Of a stretch of 17,818 nucleotides of DNA, positions 1-8,017 are shown piece after piece. Source of the DNA: Vicinamibacteria bacterium (GTDB lineage: Bacteria > Acidobacteriota > Vicinamibacteria > Fen-336 > JAGNNV01). Position numbers and translations under genes: made by a program. The DNA is taken from contig JAENWE010000103.1 in NCBI GenBank assembly GCA_016650185.1, positions 1 to 17,818 of the forward strand, written 5' to 3'. Under the pieces are notes generated by a model. That model saw only the letters and a list, made by a program, of their open reading frames with translations. It made no database searches and was not told the DNA's origin. How positions within the stretch are numbered: position 1 is the stretch's first letter; every line of letters begins with the position of its first letter.

Positions 1-956
1 GTCGAACCTGACGATACGACCGAAGCCCGGCCCGCGGCGAGCGCTCGCATCAGGACACCGGAGGTTTCACCCCGACTGGGGAACCTCAGGGCCAGGACGA
101 CGTCCGCGGCCAGAAGCGCGTCGCCCAGAGTTTCAAGGTCCACGCGTCCGAGATGCAGGCTGTCGACGCCTTCTCCGCCCAGGTTTGTCAGGGCCGGAAC
201 GCCGCCGACCGTCACCAGCAGTGTCTCCTTCACCCGTGGCCGAATGATCTCCATGGCTGTGCGCGCGACCTCGAGCGACTTCGATGCCGTTTGGAGTCCG
301 GGCAAGAGCACCACGCGCGCGTGCGAGGCCAGACCCAGCCGCGCACGGGCCTCCAAACGGTCCGCGGCGTGGGAGACAAGCAGAGCGTGGTGGGGCAGAT
401 GCAGCAGACGCAGTCCGGGCGCCCGGTTCGTGACCCTGACCGCGGTCGAGGCGGACAGGCAGATCACCGCGACCGCCCGTTCCAGGATCTCGACATTGAG
501 CGGAAACCCGACGGTCCAGTGACGCCCGCCAAGAGCCGAGGCGATGGTCTGGGCCGCGATGGTTCCCCGCGCGCCGTGCTCACGACGCATCTGGGATCGA
601 TAAGGGTCAAAGTCGTTGGCGGTGACTGCGAAACCGAGAAGCAGCTCGTGGAGGTTCCACTCATGGAGCACCACCACGCCTGGAACGCGGAGAGCCTCGC
701 GGTAGATAAAGCCGTGGAGAGGCGAATTGCCGATGTGGTAAACGCGCAGTTTCGTCGCATCGCTTTGATCCTCCGAAACCACTCGATAGCGGCGACGCAC
801 GTCCGCAGCAACCTCGCTCTCGTCCTCGACCACCAGAGTGAGATCAAGAGTGCGTTCGAGCACGGCGAGTTGTTCGTGGACGAAGTCGGCGACGCCCGAT
901 TGCTGCGGTGGAAGGGGCGACCAAACTTCGAGTGCGAGCGGGTCGGTCGCTTTCAT
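1..956 (-). CDS. Family 4-type glycosyltransferase, C-terminus beyond window
   Basis: The frame is open from an ATG at 956 to the left edge, giving 318 visible residues without a stop. The N-terminus has a typical GT4 opening (residues 9-24 include PLPPQQSGVADF), followed by a Rossmann-like region with an HEWNLHELLLG segment. Near the edge is a donor-site-like FPSRGETSGVLMRALAAG stretch, as in GT4 enzymes that use ETSG...RALA in place of a strict E-x7-E. The product should transfer a sugar from an activated donor to a growing glycan on the cytoplasmic side. The ATG overlaps the TGA of the preceding gene (ATGA), indicating translational coupling; a Shine-Dalgarno is weak. Only the last part of the C-terminal domain is missing. 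The GT4 assignment is fairly sure; donor and acceptor cannot be read from sequence. Confidence 0.85.
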   Translation of the reverse strand, partial: MKATDPLALEVWSPLPPQQSGVADFVHEQLAVLERTLDLTLVVEDESEVAADVRRRYRVVSEDQSDATKLRVYHIGNSPLHGFIYREALRVPGVVVLHEWNLHELLLGFAVTANDFDPYRSQMRREHGARGTIAAQTIASALGGRHWTVGFPLNVEILERAVAVICLSASTAVRVTNRAPGLRLLHLPHHALLVSHAADRLEARARLGLASHARVVLLPGLQTASKSLEVARTAMEIIRPRVKETLLVTVGGVPALTNLGGEGVDSLHLGRVDLETLGDALLAADVVLALRFPSRGETSGVLMRALAAGRASVVSSGS

Positions 957-2002
957 GATGGAATGGTTTCCGTCAAGGTGTCGATCACCGCGTCCCACTG
1001 GATGGGCGCCACCTTCTTCCGGCCCACTTCCGCCATCTCCTTGAGCCGCGCCGGCGAGGTGTGCCAGGCCTCGGTCATGGCGGCGCCCAGACTCTCAGGG
1101 GTCGGTTCGGCGATGAAACCGCTCTCCGTCGTCGCGAACTCGAGAACCCCCCCTGCGTCGTGGGTGGTGATCAGAGTCTTGCCCGAAAGGAATGCTTCGA
1201 GGGTCACGTAGCCGTAGTCCTCGTTCACCGGCGTGTACACCACGCCGCGCGCGGCGGCGAGAAGAGTCAACAAATCCTCATCTGGGACAAAACCCAGGAA
1301 GTCGACCCGCGCCGACAGGCCCCGCCTCTCCGCGAGTTCGCGCAGCGAACCTTCGAGAGGCCCGCGGCCGGCGATTTTCAGACGCACATCGCTTGAAGCA
1401 TGGGCGAGGGCGTTGATCAAGAGGTCGACCCGCTTCAGACGGTCCAGCCTGCCCGCGAACAATAGAAAGTCGCCCAGCGCCTCGAATCGATACCGGCCCA
1501 CGTGAGGCGGCGGAGGATACAAGGGCGTGGAGTCCAGCCGATTGAACTTCCGAAGCCGATCGGAGACGGTTCTGGAGATGGTGAAGCGATCCCGGCATTC
1601 GGAGAGGGCCTTGGTGTCCAGGGAGTGGATGGTGGCCTTGATTTCGTCGTGCTCCTTCGAGTCGGTGAAAGAGCAGTACTCGGTGCCGAACAGATCGTAG
1701 ACCTCTCGGTGCTGATGGAAGATCCAAGCCACCTTGCACGGGTGCTCGGCCAGGAAGGTCGGGAACTTGGTGGCGATAACCAGATCGATCTTCGCGCCGT
1801 TGCTCTCGGTCACGTCGAGAAGCCTCCAGGCAAGCGCTTGGCGGACGATCTCCTCGGGCGGATACCACTTGAAGGGCACCTGAGACACTTCGGTCAAAAA
1901 TCCGCGGCGAACGAGTTCGCGCTGCAACGACAGGACGAGCATCTCCGCGCCTCCGTTGATGAAGGGCGCCTGCGCCGCGCAGATGAGAACCCTTCGGCTC
2001 AA
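953..2002 (-). CDS. GT4 glycosyltransferase, TTG start
   Basis: A 349-residue GT-B enzyme. The N-terminal half starts with a beta strand and loop (RRVLICAAQAPFINGGAE), where the glycine-rich turn is the acceptor-side motif of GT4. The C-terminal half has the nucleotide-sugar domain: LLFAGRLDRLKRVD, then KIAGRGPL, then an E-x7-E motif in NEDYGYVTLEAF, then GGVLEF. The start is set at a TTG (2002-2000) because its second base begins the TGA of the coiled-coil gene upstream (TTGA overlap), a GAAGAGAAG ribosome site lies just before it, and the only later ATG would remove the conserved first strand. Longer in-frame readings to 2377 are unlike any protein and overlap the coiled-coil gene. It likely acts on an undecaprenyl-linked glycan at the inner membrane. 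Confidence 0.9.
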   Translation of the reverse strand: MSRRVLICAAQAPFINGGAEMLVLSLQRELVRRGFLTEVSQVPFKWYPPEEIVRQALAWRLLDVTESNGAKIDLVIATKFPTFLAEHPCKVAWIFHQHREVYDLFGTEYCSFTDSKEHDEIKATIHSLDTKALSECRDRFTISRTVSDRLRKFNRLDSTPLYPPPPHVGRYRFEALGDFLLFAGRLDRLKRVDLLINALAHASSDVRLKIAGRGPLEGSLRELAERRGLSARVDFLGFVPDEDLLTLLAAARGVVYTPVNEDYGYVTLEAFLSGKTLITTHDAGGVLEFATTESGFIAEPTPESLGAAMTEAWHTSPARLKEMAEVGRKKVAPIQWDAVIDTLTETIPS

Positions 2003-2595
2003 CCGAGCTTCTCTTCGAGGAGGCGAAGCCGGTCGCGAAGGGATCGCAGAGCGGCTTCGTGGGAGACCCGACCCTTTTCTCCCTCGCCCAGGACCACGTC
2101 GATCCGCTGCGCCATCTCGTGAACGTGTCGGACCAGCTCTCTCTCCAGTTCGCGGTGGCGGGTGTCGATGTCGTTCATCCGTCTCTGCATGGAGTCGATC
2201 ACCGCGTCGTAGTGCTTGTGAGTCGCTGCGAAGTGATCGGCGGTCCAGGTGACCAGGGCGTTGTCGAGCTGAACCTGGTCCGAGTTGAACCTCACCTGCG
2301 CCTCGCGATTCTTCTCGAGAGATCCGTCCACCAGGCCCGCGATCCTGCCCGCAGACTGGGTTCCCCCCGCCGGCCATGATTCGTTCACCGGTCGGAGATC
2401 GGGAGGCGCAGGCGGATTCCAGGTGGGGTGTTCAGCAGGAAGGCTGGCGCTTTCCCTCACCGTCTTCACCGGTAGGACCGCCCCCAGGACTATCTCGGAG
2501 TTCCGAACCTTGTCTTCTTCCCGCGCGTTCTCTGTCACCAGCCGCAGCGCCTCTGCGCTCAATCGGCGTTCGCGTTCGAACTCTTCAGGCGTCAT
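1999..2595 (-). CDS. Stand-alone coiled-coil/helical protein of polysaccharide cluster
   Basis: A 198-residue protein with no enzymatic motif. Residues 1-40 are charged and helical (starts MTPEEFERERRLSAEALRL). About residues 50-85 are Pro/Ala-rich, with LRPVNESWPAG. Residues ~95-198 are almost entirely predicted helix with heptad-like spacing, ending in RLRLLEEKLG. From memory, a similar layout (an NxxW-type Pro-rich segment followed by a long helix) occurs as an N-terminal region of larger methyltransferases and glycosyltransferases in deltaproteobacterial sugar clusters; here it is separate. The ATG at 2595 is preceded by AGGA at a 7-nt spacing. The gene lies 28 nt after the methyltransferase gene, and its TGA overlaps the TTG of the next glycosyltransferase. 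It may scaffold or oligomerise that enzyme, or sense chain length; this is inference. Confidence 0.75.
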   Translation of the reverse strand: MTPEEFERERRLSAEALRLVTENAREEDKVRNSEIVLGAVLPVKTVRESASLPAEHPTWNPPAPPDLRPVNESWPAGGTQSAGRIAGLVDGSLEKNREAQVRFNSDQVQLDNALVTWTADHFAATHKHYDAVIDSMQRRMNDIDTRHRELERELVRHVHEMAQRIDVVLGEGEKGRVSHEAALRSLRDRLRLLEEKLG

Positions 2596-2623
2596 GTCGA
2601 TGTCCTGGCCCCGGGCATGGATT

Positions 2624-3361
2624 CTATGCCGCGGGCTTTCGGGCGATGGCGAAGACACTCGCCCCAATCGGGAGATTGAAGACCGAGACGAGCGCCGATT
2701 CGATGGAAAGCAGCGCGCCGAAGGACCGCTCGAGCAGAGGAGGAAGCATCTCCACATCCGATCCATGGCGACTCAAAAGCCGATCGAGGTAGCGCCGCGA
2801 GAGCAGGATGGGGAAGAGGAGAGAATTCGCATAGGTCGACCGCACGAGTTCGAGCCCGGACGTCCTGAGCAGGACTTCCACTTCGCCTCGGGTGTACCGA
2901 TGTCTCGAATGCACGGCTTCATCGTGAGCGCCCCAGAGAATCTTGAGTGCAGGAACCTTGAGCAGGATTAAACCACCCGGTTTCAACACTCGAGCCAGTT
3001 CACGAACCGCCTGCGCGTCGTCTTTTACCCACGCGTGATAGAGCACATCGAACGATGTCACCACGTCGAAACTGTTCGGTGCGTAGGGCAAGCCCAGCAG
3101 GTCTCCTTGAACCACCCGCCCTCCCCGAAGCCTGGTCGTGATCACGGCGAGAGGAGACAGATCGATGCCGTGGGTCTCACCGAAGGTGGACAGATCCTGA
3201 AGATTCCAGCCCGTGCCGCAGCCGGCATCCAGGATCCGGCGCGGGGAAGTCGCGGGGGGAAGAAGCGGGGTCAGAAGCGATCGGGCGATCCGGCGCATGC
3301 CCGCGTACCACCACTGAACACCCTCCATGTCGGCCATCCGCCGATATTCGTCCGGGTTCAC
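2624..3361 (-). CDS. Class I SAM-dependent methyltransferase, GTG start
   Basis: A 245-residue methyltransferase. The N-terminus has the YRRMADMEGVQWWYAGMRR pattern seen in a large family of small sugar- or lipid-cluster methyltransferases (Y..M...E...WWY.G.R). Motif I is DAGCGTG at residues 45-51. An acidic FDVVTSFDVLYH region follows, then LKPGGLILLKVPAL (motif III-like) and RHRYTRGEVEVLL, typical of the same family. The GTG start (3361-3359) overlaps the TGA of the preceding GT4 gene (GTGA), has a GGAAAG-like site upstream, and keeps the whole conserved N-terminus. Reading further upstream gives low-complexity out-of-family sequence. The likely role is O- or N-methylation of a sugar in the glycan or of a precursor; the acceptor is unknown. 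Confidence 0.88.
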   Translation of the reverse strand: MNPDEYRRMADMEGVQWWYAGMRRIARSLLTPLLPPATSPRRILDAGCGTGWNLQDLSTFGETHGIDLSPLAVITTRLRGGRVVQGDLLGLPYAPNSFDVVTSFDVLYHAWVKDDAQAVRELARVLKPGGLILLKVPALKILWGAHDEAVHSRHRYTRGEVEVLLRTSGLELVRSTYANSLLFPILLSRRYLDRLLSRHGSDVEMLPPLLERSFGALLSIESALVSVFNLPIGASVFAIARKPAA

Positions 3362-4560
3362 CGCTCTTTCCGTTCCCGGAGCAGCCGCTCGTACTGAGCG
3401 ATCACCCGCTTGGCGATCCGCGGCCAGAGAAAAGGTTCCAGAAGCTGGATCGATTCCCGACCCATTCGTTCCCGTTCCGCGGGCGCGTTGGCGATTTTCA
3501 GAATGGCCTTCGCCAGCGCATCCACGTCTCCGGGATTGACCAGGATGCCGTTGGCGCCATCCTTGACCTTGTCCGGAATCCCTCCGGCGCGAGTGGCAAT
3601 GACGGGTAGACCGTGGGCCATGGCCTCCAAGGTGACCAGCGAGGAACCTTCGAATCGAGTGGGGTGCAAAAAGACGTCCGAACCCGCATAGAGAGCATGA
3701 AGGCTCTGCTCCCCAACCCGGCCGGTGAACTGAATGTGATCCTGCAGGCCCGAAGCTGAGGCCTGAAGGGAGTGCCGCAGCGGACCCTCGCCTACCACCA
3801 GCCAGCCCCAGGTTCTGGGAAGAGCGGGGGCGGCTCGCTTGAACGCCTCGAGTGAATCCCCGAAGCCCTTGTAGGCCTCGAGCCGGCCCACCGAAACGAA
3901 GAGGGGCCGACACATGGACATCCAGGGCAGGACCTCGAAAGTGAAAGGCATCGCGTCTTCGGGCGTGAGGGCCCGGAGTTCCTCCAGGTCGACCCCGTTC
4001 GGAATGACCTGGACGCGCCGGGGATCGACCTCGAGAAGCCGGGGAACGTCGTCCTTCGTCGCCTCGTCAGTGGCGATGACACAATCAGCGAGTTGCGCCG
4101 CCTCCCGGGAAAGCCGTTTCAGGCGACCGAGGGCGAGGGCCTTGAAGCCCCGCACGTGATGCTCTTCCATGCCTTGAGGATTCATGACCAGGGGCGCACC
4201 GAGCGACGCGTCCTTTGCCCGCTCGCGGCCGTAGCCGAGAGCGCTCAGGCCCTGTGCGTCCACGACGTCGATCTCACCCCGACGGACCCGCTCCGCGACT
4301 TCGCGGCCCATCAAAGCGCTGAACCTTGGGTAGTTGAAGGTTCGGTCCAGAACCCGGCCGTGCGGTCCGAGGCGATAGCTTTGGTACTTCACCATGACCA
4401 CGTGTCCCGGGAATGCTTCCGGGTTCCTGCCGGGACGGGTGAAAAGCGTGACATCGACGCCCTGCGCGCGCAGGTGCTTGGCCAGCGAATAAACCGCCCG
4501 CTCCATGCCGCCGGGCGGATGAAGCGGATGGGCGCTTCGGGAGAGAAGAGCCACCCGCAT
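3358..4560 (-). CDS. GT4 glycosyltransferase
   Basis: A 400-residue GT-B enzyme of full family length. Acceptor-side motif: HPLHPPGGMERAVYSLAKHL (residues ~11-30). The C-terminal domain has VIPNGVDLEEL, then VSVGRLEAYKGFGDSLEAF, then VVGEGPLR. The E-x7-E motif is in FEGSSLVTLEAMAHGLPVIA, followed by AGGIPDKVKDG. The ATG at 4560 lies on the TGATG overlap with the upstream GT4 gene (1-nt overlap), and the gene ends in a GTGA overlap with the methyltransferase gene. It probably adds one hexose-type residue in the repeat unit or chain at the cytoplasmic face of the inner membrane. This is one of the most canonical GT4 sequences in the cluster; the sugar specificity is not readable. Confidence 0.93.
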   Translation of the reverse strand: MRVALLSRSAHPLHPPGGMERAVYSLAKHLRAQGVDVTLFTRPGRNPEAFPGHVVMVKYQSYRLGPHGRVLDRTFNYPRFSALMGREVAERVRRGEIDVVDAQGLSALGYGRERAKDASLGAPLVMNPQGMEEHHVRGFKALALGRLKRLSREAAQLADCVIATDEATKDDVPRLLEVDPRRVQVIPNGVDLEELRALTPEDAMPFTFEVLPWMSMCRPLFVSVGRLEAYKGFGDSLEAFKRAAPALPRTWGWLVVGEGPLRHSLQASASGLQDHIQFTGRVGEQSLHALYAGSDVFLHPTRFEGSSLVTLEAMAHGLPVIATRAGGIPDKVKDGANGILVNPGDVDALAKAILKIANAPAERERMGRESIQLLEPFLWPRIAKRVIAQYERLLRERKER

Positions 4561-5729
4561 CAGTTCGAACCCCGGTACAAAGCTTCGTAGCGAGGGATCA
4601 GAATCTGGGGCGAGAACATTCGAGCCTGAGCGGCCGCCCCTTCCTTCAGCTGTGATCGCACCGCTCCATCATGAACGATTCGGCCGAGAGCGTCGCCCAG
4701 TTGCTCCGTGCTGTGGGCCAGCAGTCCGGACTTGTTGTTCTCGATCAGCTCCGAGGTACCCCCGGTGTCCATGGCCGCGATCGGCGTTCCGAGCGCCAAG
4801 GCCTCCAGAAGGACGCGCGAAAGCGGCTCGGGCCAGGTCGAGGGGAATAGCAAAGCTTCCGCACGCTTCATGGCTCGGAGCACATCGGCCCGCTCGGCCC
4901 AGCCGGGAAAGTGAATATCGATCGACGCCTTTTGGGCGGCCTCGCGGATCATCCGCTCGGCCGAGCCGGCGCCGAGGACCACCAGCGGAAGGCCCGACTT
5001 CGATCGGACCAGGGCAGGGATGAGATCGCTGGCGCCTTTGTGGCCTTCCAGTTTTCCGACGAACAGAACGAAGCGATCCGGGAGAGAGATCTGCGGCGTC
5101 TGAGCCGCAATCTCGTTGACCTCCACCAGGTCCACAATGTTGGGCAGGACGTGGACCGCCGGGATCGAGATGGCCCGAAGCTCCGCGGCGATTGCCTCAC
5201 TGACCGCGATGGTGGCGTCCGAGCGGCGCAGGGCGGCGCGTTTTTCCCAAAGATCCCACTTCATGTACGGGATGGCGGCGGGCGCGCTCAGTGCGGGCAG
5301 TCGACCGTCGAGGCATCGCCACATGCCTTCGGTTGAGCACCGAGGGCAGAGCTTCCCCTGCGACATACGGGTGGACCAGAAACAGACCGGCCAGTGATCC
5401 CGCACCGTCACGACCGTCCGGGGTCGCGGTTCCAGGGCGAGGATTCCGAGGGCCGACAAAGAGTGCTGGGCATGTACCACGTCAGTATCGACGGGCCGTT
5501 CAGCCAGAGCCTTGCGGAAGGTCTCAACCATGAGTCCGCGCCGGAACGCTCCCGAAGCGCCGGCCAGTCGAATGACCGGCACGTTCCGTTCCACCGCAGG
5601 CCCCAGGGCGGTGGTGACGACGGTGACGTCATGGCCAGCGTCTTTCAAGCCCAGAGCCAGGGCTCTGGTCGACCAGCCGGCGCCCCCGGCTTTGGGCGGA
5701 AAGACCTCGGATACGAGGACTATTCGCAT
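4560..5729 (-). CDS. GT4 glycosyltransferase with four-cysteine insertion
   Basis: A 389-residue GT-B enzyme. It begins MRIVLVSEVFPPKAGGAGW, the usual GT4 opening with glycine loop. C-terminal domain motifs: VLFVGKLEGHKGASDL, VVLGAGSAE, and E-x7-E in WPEPLSRVLLEALALG, followed by DTGGTSELI. After the RDHW segment (residues 110-113) come Cys116, Cys128, Cys131 and Cys139 (C-x11-C-x2-C-x7-C), a pattern known in one GT4 subgroup and plausibly a structural zinc site. The ATG at 5729 overlaps the last codons of the preceding gene by 10 nt. Extending upstream would run deeper into that gene and adds only basic, unconserved residues. Its own stop overlaps the next start. Sugar specificity is unknown. 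Confidence 0.92.
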   Translation of the reverse strand: MRIVLVSEVFPPKAGGAGWSTRALALGLKDAGHDVTVVTTALGPAVERNVPVIRLAGASGAFRRGLMVETFRKALAERPVDTDVVHAQHSLSALGILALEPRPRTVVTVRDHWPVCFWSTRMSQGKLCPRCSTEGMWRCLDGRLPALSAPAAIPYMKWDLWEKRAALRRSDATIAVSEAIAAELRAISIPAVHVLPNIVDLVEVNEIAAQTPQISLPDRFVLFVGKLEGHKGASDLIPALVRSKSGLPLVVLGAGSAERMIREAAQKASIDIHFPGWAERADVLRAMKRAEALLFPSTWPEPLSRVLLEALALGTPIAAMDTGGTSELIENNKSGLLAHSTEQLGDALGRIVHDGAVRSQLKEGAAAQARMFSPQILIPRYEALYRGSN

Positions 5730-6859
5730 ACCGCTCGAATGCCTTCGAGAATCGATTCGACCTGGGCGGCGTGGGCGGCCCACGAAAAATGAGGCGCGCG
5801 CGCGCGGGCGTTGCGGCCCATCAGGAGACGGCGCTCCCGATCGCTCGCGAGCGACGAGATGACCCGGGCCAGATCCTCCGCGTCGTTCTCCTTGAAGAAA
5901 ACGCCCTCCTGGTCCGCGCGCACGATGTCGTGGAGCGGCGGAATGTCGAGCGTGATCATGGGCACGCCGCTCGCCAGAGCCTCGAAAACCTTCAGAGGCG
6001 ACCAGAAGAAGCCGAGTTTCAGAGAAGCCAGTTGCGAGCGATCGTAAGGCGCCACCGAAAGGTCGGCGCTGGCCGTGACCTCGGGCATGTCCCGATAAGG
6101 CGTCCGCCCCAGAAGATGTCCCCGAAAATCCGTGGCCACGCCTTTGTGTTCGCCGCCGGCCAGGACGAAGACCACCGCCTTGTTGTCCTTCAGCCGCCGC
6201 GCCGCCGCCCGCAGCGTGTCGACACCGTGCCAGGACCGATGGGACCCGCTGAAAAGCACCACGCAGGTCTCGGCAGACGCGCCCCAGCTCAGGCGTCGCG
6301 TCTCGCTGCGCTTTCCGGGATGGAAGGCGTCGATATTGGCCCCCCAGGTCACCACGTGCGTTTTGGCGCGCGCAAACTCCGGAACGATCTCCTTGATCGG
6401 CGATATCAGCGCGGACGCCGACCGGGCCAGCCTCTCGCGATACCGTCGCATGGGTCGGGTGATGAGCAGGGTGTCGAGCGCCGCCTTCATCGATCCCGGA
6501 TGATCGACCACCGGAGAATTCACTTCCAACAGACTGGGGATGTGAGCCGCCTCGGCGGAGAGGATTCCCTCGCCGCCGAAGTTGTAATAGCGCTCCATCA
6601 GGACATCAGGCTTCAATCGTTGGATCAGATCGGCGATCTGCGGGCGCGCGCGAAATCGGAAGAACCGATGCGAGGGCGCCCAGCGGATCCGATGGATTGA
6701 ATAACCGCTGTCGGTTGGATGCGCCTCGCCCTGGTCCCGAACCACGGCATGGACCTCGTGACCGCGTTTGGACAATTCCTCCGAAATCTCGTGCACGTGG
6801 ACGCTGCCGCCGGTCTCGCCAGGAAGCGTCTGATCCGACGCAACGTACAGAATCCGCAT
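5720..6859 (-). CDS. GT4 glycosyltransferase (SPLK-type donor loop)
   Basis: A 379-residue GT-B enzyme starting MRILYVASDQTLPGETGGS, with the acceptor-side glycine loop followed by VHVHEISEELSKRGHEV. The C-terminal half has VVLFSGSHRSWHGVDTL, FVLAGGEH and WSPLKVFEALASGVPMI. The classical E-x7-E is replaced by the SPLK-FE form found in a GT4 subgroup. The ATG at 6859 follows the previous stop by 6 nt, with GAGG of the ribosome site overlapping that stop codon. The end overlaps the next GT4 gene by 10 nt. The role is transfer of one sugar in the glycan pathway; donor and acceptor are not determinable from sequence. Confidence 0.9.
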   Translation of the reverse strand: MRILYVASDQTLPGETGGSVHVHEISEELSKRGHEVHAVVRDQGEAHPTDSGYSIHRIRWAPSHRFFRFRARPQIADLIQRLKPDVLMERYYNFGGEGILSAEAAHIPSLLEVNSPVVDHPGSMKAALDTLLITRPMRRYRERLARSASALISPIKEIVPEFARAKTHVVTWGANIDAFHPGKRSETRRLSWGASAETCVVLFSGSHRSWHGVDTLRAAARRLKDNKAVVFVLAGGEHKGVATDFRGHLLGRTPYRDMPEVTASADLSVAPYDRSQLASLKLGFFWSPLKVFEALASGVPMITLDIPPLHDIVRADQEGVFFKENDAEDLARVISSLASDRERRLLMGRNARARAPHFSWAAHAAQVESILEGIRAVCE

Positions 6860-6865
6860 TCAGCC

Positions 6866-8017
6866 TCAACCCAACGAGGGCGCGATGGGCGCCAGAACTC
6901 CGAAGAATGGTCCGGTTCGAACTCTGCCGAAAAGGCCCACATCCAGCATCAGGATCTGAGTGAGGGCTCGAGCCACGAACCGGGCGCTCGCCGAAGGCGC
7001 CGGCCGTCCCACGATGTGGCTCGGCGCCTTGTCCGGCGAGCCGACGGTCGCGGCGCCTCGCTCGGCCGTGGACCGCCGGCGGCTGCGCTGCTCGACCATC
7101 TTCAGAGCCAGATCCTCGATCACCGCCTTCGCGAAGACGTTGTAGTACACGCGCTTCTGGACCCACAGTCCAGCCGATTTCGCGATCTCGTCGAAGTGCT
7201 CATGCGACTTGATGGCGTTGATGTGATCGCTCTTCCTCATCGCTTCCTTATCCGAGTCCACCAGACCCATCCGGCCGAGGCGCTTGGAGAAGCGGTTCAC
7301 GCCGCGCTGGAACGAGGCGATCGTCGACGACTCCATGGCGTGGGTGTAGACGAAGATCCGACCGGCCGCAGACACCGCGCGTCGAGCTTCGACCAACACC
7401 TCGCGGACCCCCGCCTCATCGAGGTGTTCGAGGACGTCAAGGGAGTAGGCGCGTGTCGAAGCGCCTTTCCGCAGGGGAAGCCGCCTCAGGTCGCCCACCA
7501 CAAGACTGACCGAGTCGATGGCGGATTTCAAGAAGAACGGCGCCATGTCGATGCCGCAGACGGAAGCGCCCTGGTCTGCGAAGTGGGCGGCGAACTTTCC
7601 GGCCCCGCTGCCGAGATCAAGCACGGAATCGCCGCGTTTCAGGCCCAGCATCCTTGAAACCATCTTCGCCTTGACCCCGGCGGAGAGAACCGGCGGTCCC
7701 TCGCGGGCTCCGAGTCTTTCCTGAAATTCCTCGTCGGCATAGTGCGACACCCGGCCGACGTCGGTCCGCGGCAGGAGATCGAGGTAGTTGCGCGACGGGC
7801 CGAACTGATACCGGGTGAGGCAGCAGGAACAATAGAAGCCTTCGCCGCGATGTTCGAGAGCCCGCTTGTTGGGACCGCCGCAGGCGCACGACACCCGCTC
7901 GGCGTACGAGGCGATGCAGACATCGTGCCCACCGGTCTTGACCCCGCACTTCTGACAGCCCGCCCGGTCGAGACACACCGGGCAGGCGAACCGAGCCGTC
8001 CAGTCGGCGTGGATCAT
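6866..8017 (-). CDS. SAM methyltransferase with cysteine-rich zinc-ribbon-like N-terminus
   Basis: A 383-residue protein. Residues 12-66 contain ten cysteines, grouped as C12-x2-C15, C21-x2-C24, C34, C44-x-C46 and C63-x-C65-C66. The last group sits in a YCSCCLTRYQFG...LDLLP segment resembling the Trm112-type ribbon found before many bacterial methyltransferases; the earlier pairs suggest a second metal site. Motif I is DLGSGAG at residues 134-140, followed by DMAPFFLKSA, GDLRRLPLRKG and SLDVLEHLDEAGV. After about residue 300 the tail is basic, then hydrophobic near the C-terminus (LMLDVGLFGRV, FFGVLAPIAP), which could attach to the membrane. The ATG (8017-8015) shares ATGA with the stop of the membrane protein gene and has GGAG 6 nt upstream. 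The methyl acceptor is unknown, presumably a sugar or lipid-linked glycan. Confidence 0.87.
   Translation of the reverse strand: MIHADWTARFACPVCLDRAGCQKCGVKTGGHDVCIASYAERVSCACGGPNKRALEHRGEGFYCSCCLTRYQFGPSRNYLDLLPRTDVGRVSHYADEEFQERLGAREGPPVLSAGVKAKMVSRMLGLKRGDSVLDLGSGAGKFAAHFADQGASVCGIDMAPFFLKSAIDSVSLVVGDLRRLPLRKGASTRAYSLDVLEHLDEAGVREVLVEARRAVSAAGRIFVYTHAMESSTIASFQRGVNRFSKRLGRMGLVDSDKEAMRKSDHINAIKSHEHFDEIAKSAGLWVQKRVYYNVFAKAVIEDLALKMVEQRSRRRSTAERGAATVGSPDKAPSHIVGRPAPSASARFVARALTQILMLDVGLFGRVRTGPFFGVLAPIAPSLG

Noticed and set aside
153..1211. A 352-codon plus-strand open frame opposite the first two glycosyltransferases
   Set aside because: It lies antisense to two clearly recognisable GT4 genes, has no family motif and crosses their junction; it is a by-product of GC-rich codon use.
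2003..2377. N-terminal extension of the GT4 gene up to 2377
   Set aside because: The extension is Arg/Gly-rich, overlaps the coiled-coil gene for its whole length, and precedes the normal GT4 first strand; the TTG at 2002 is preferred.
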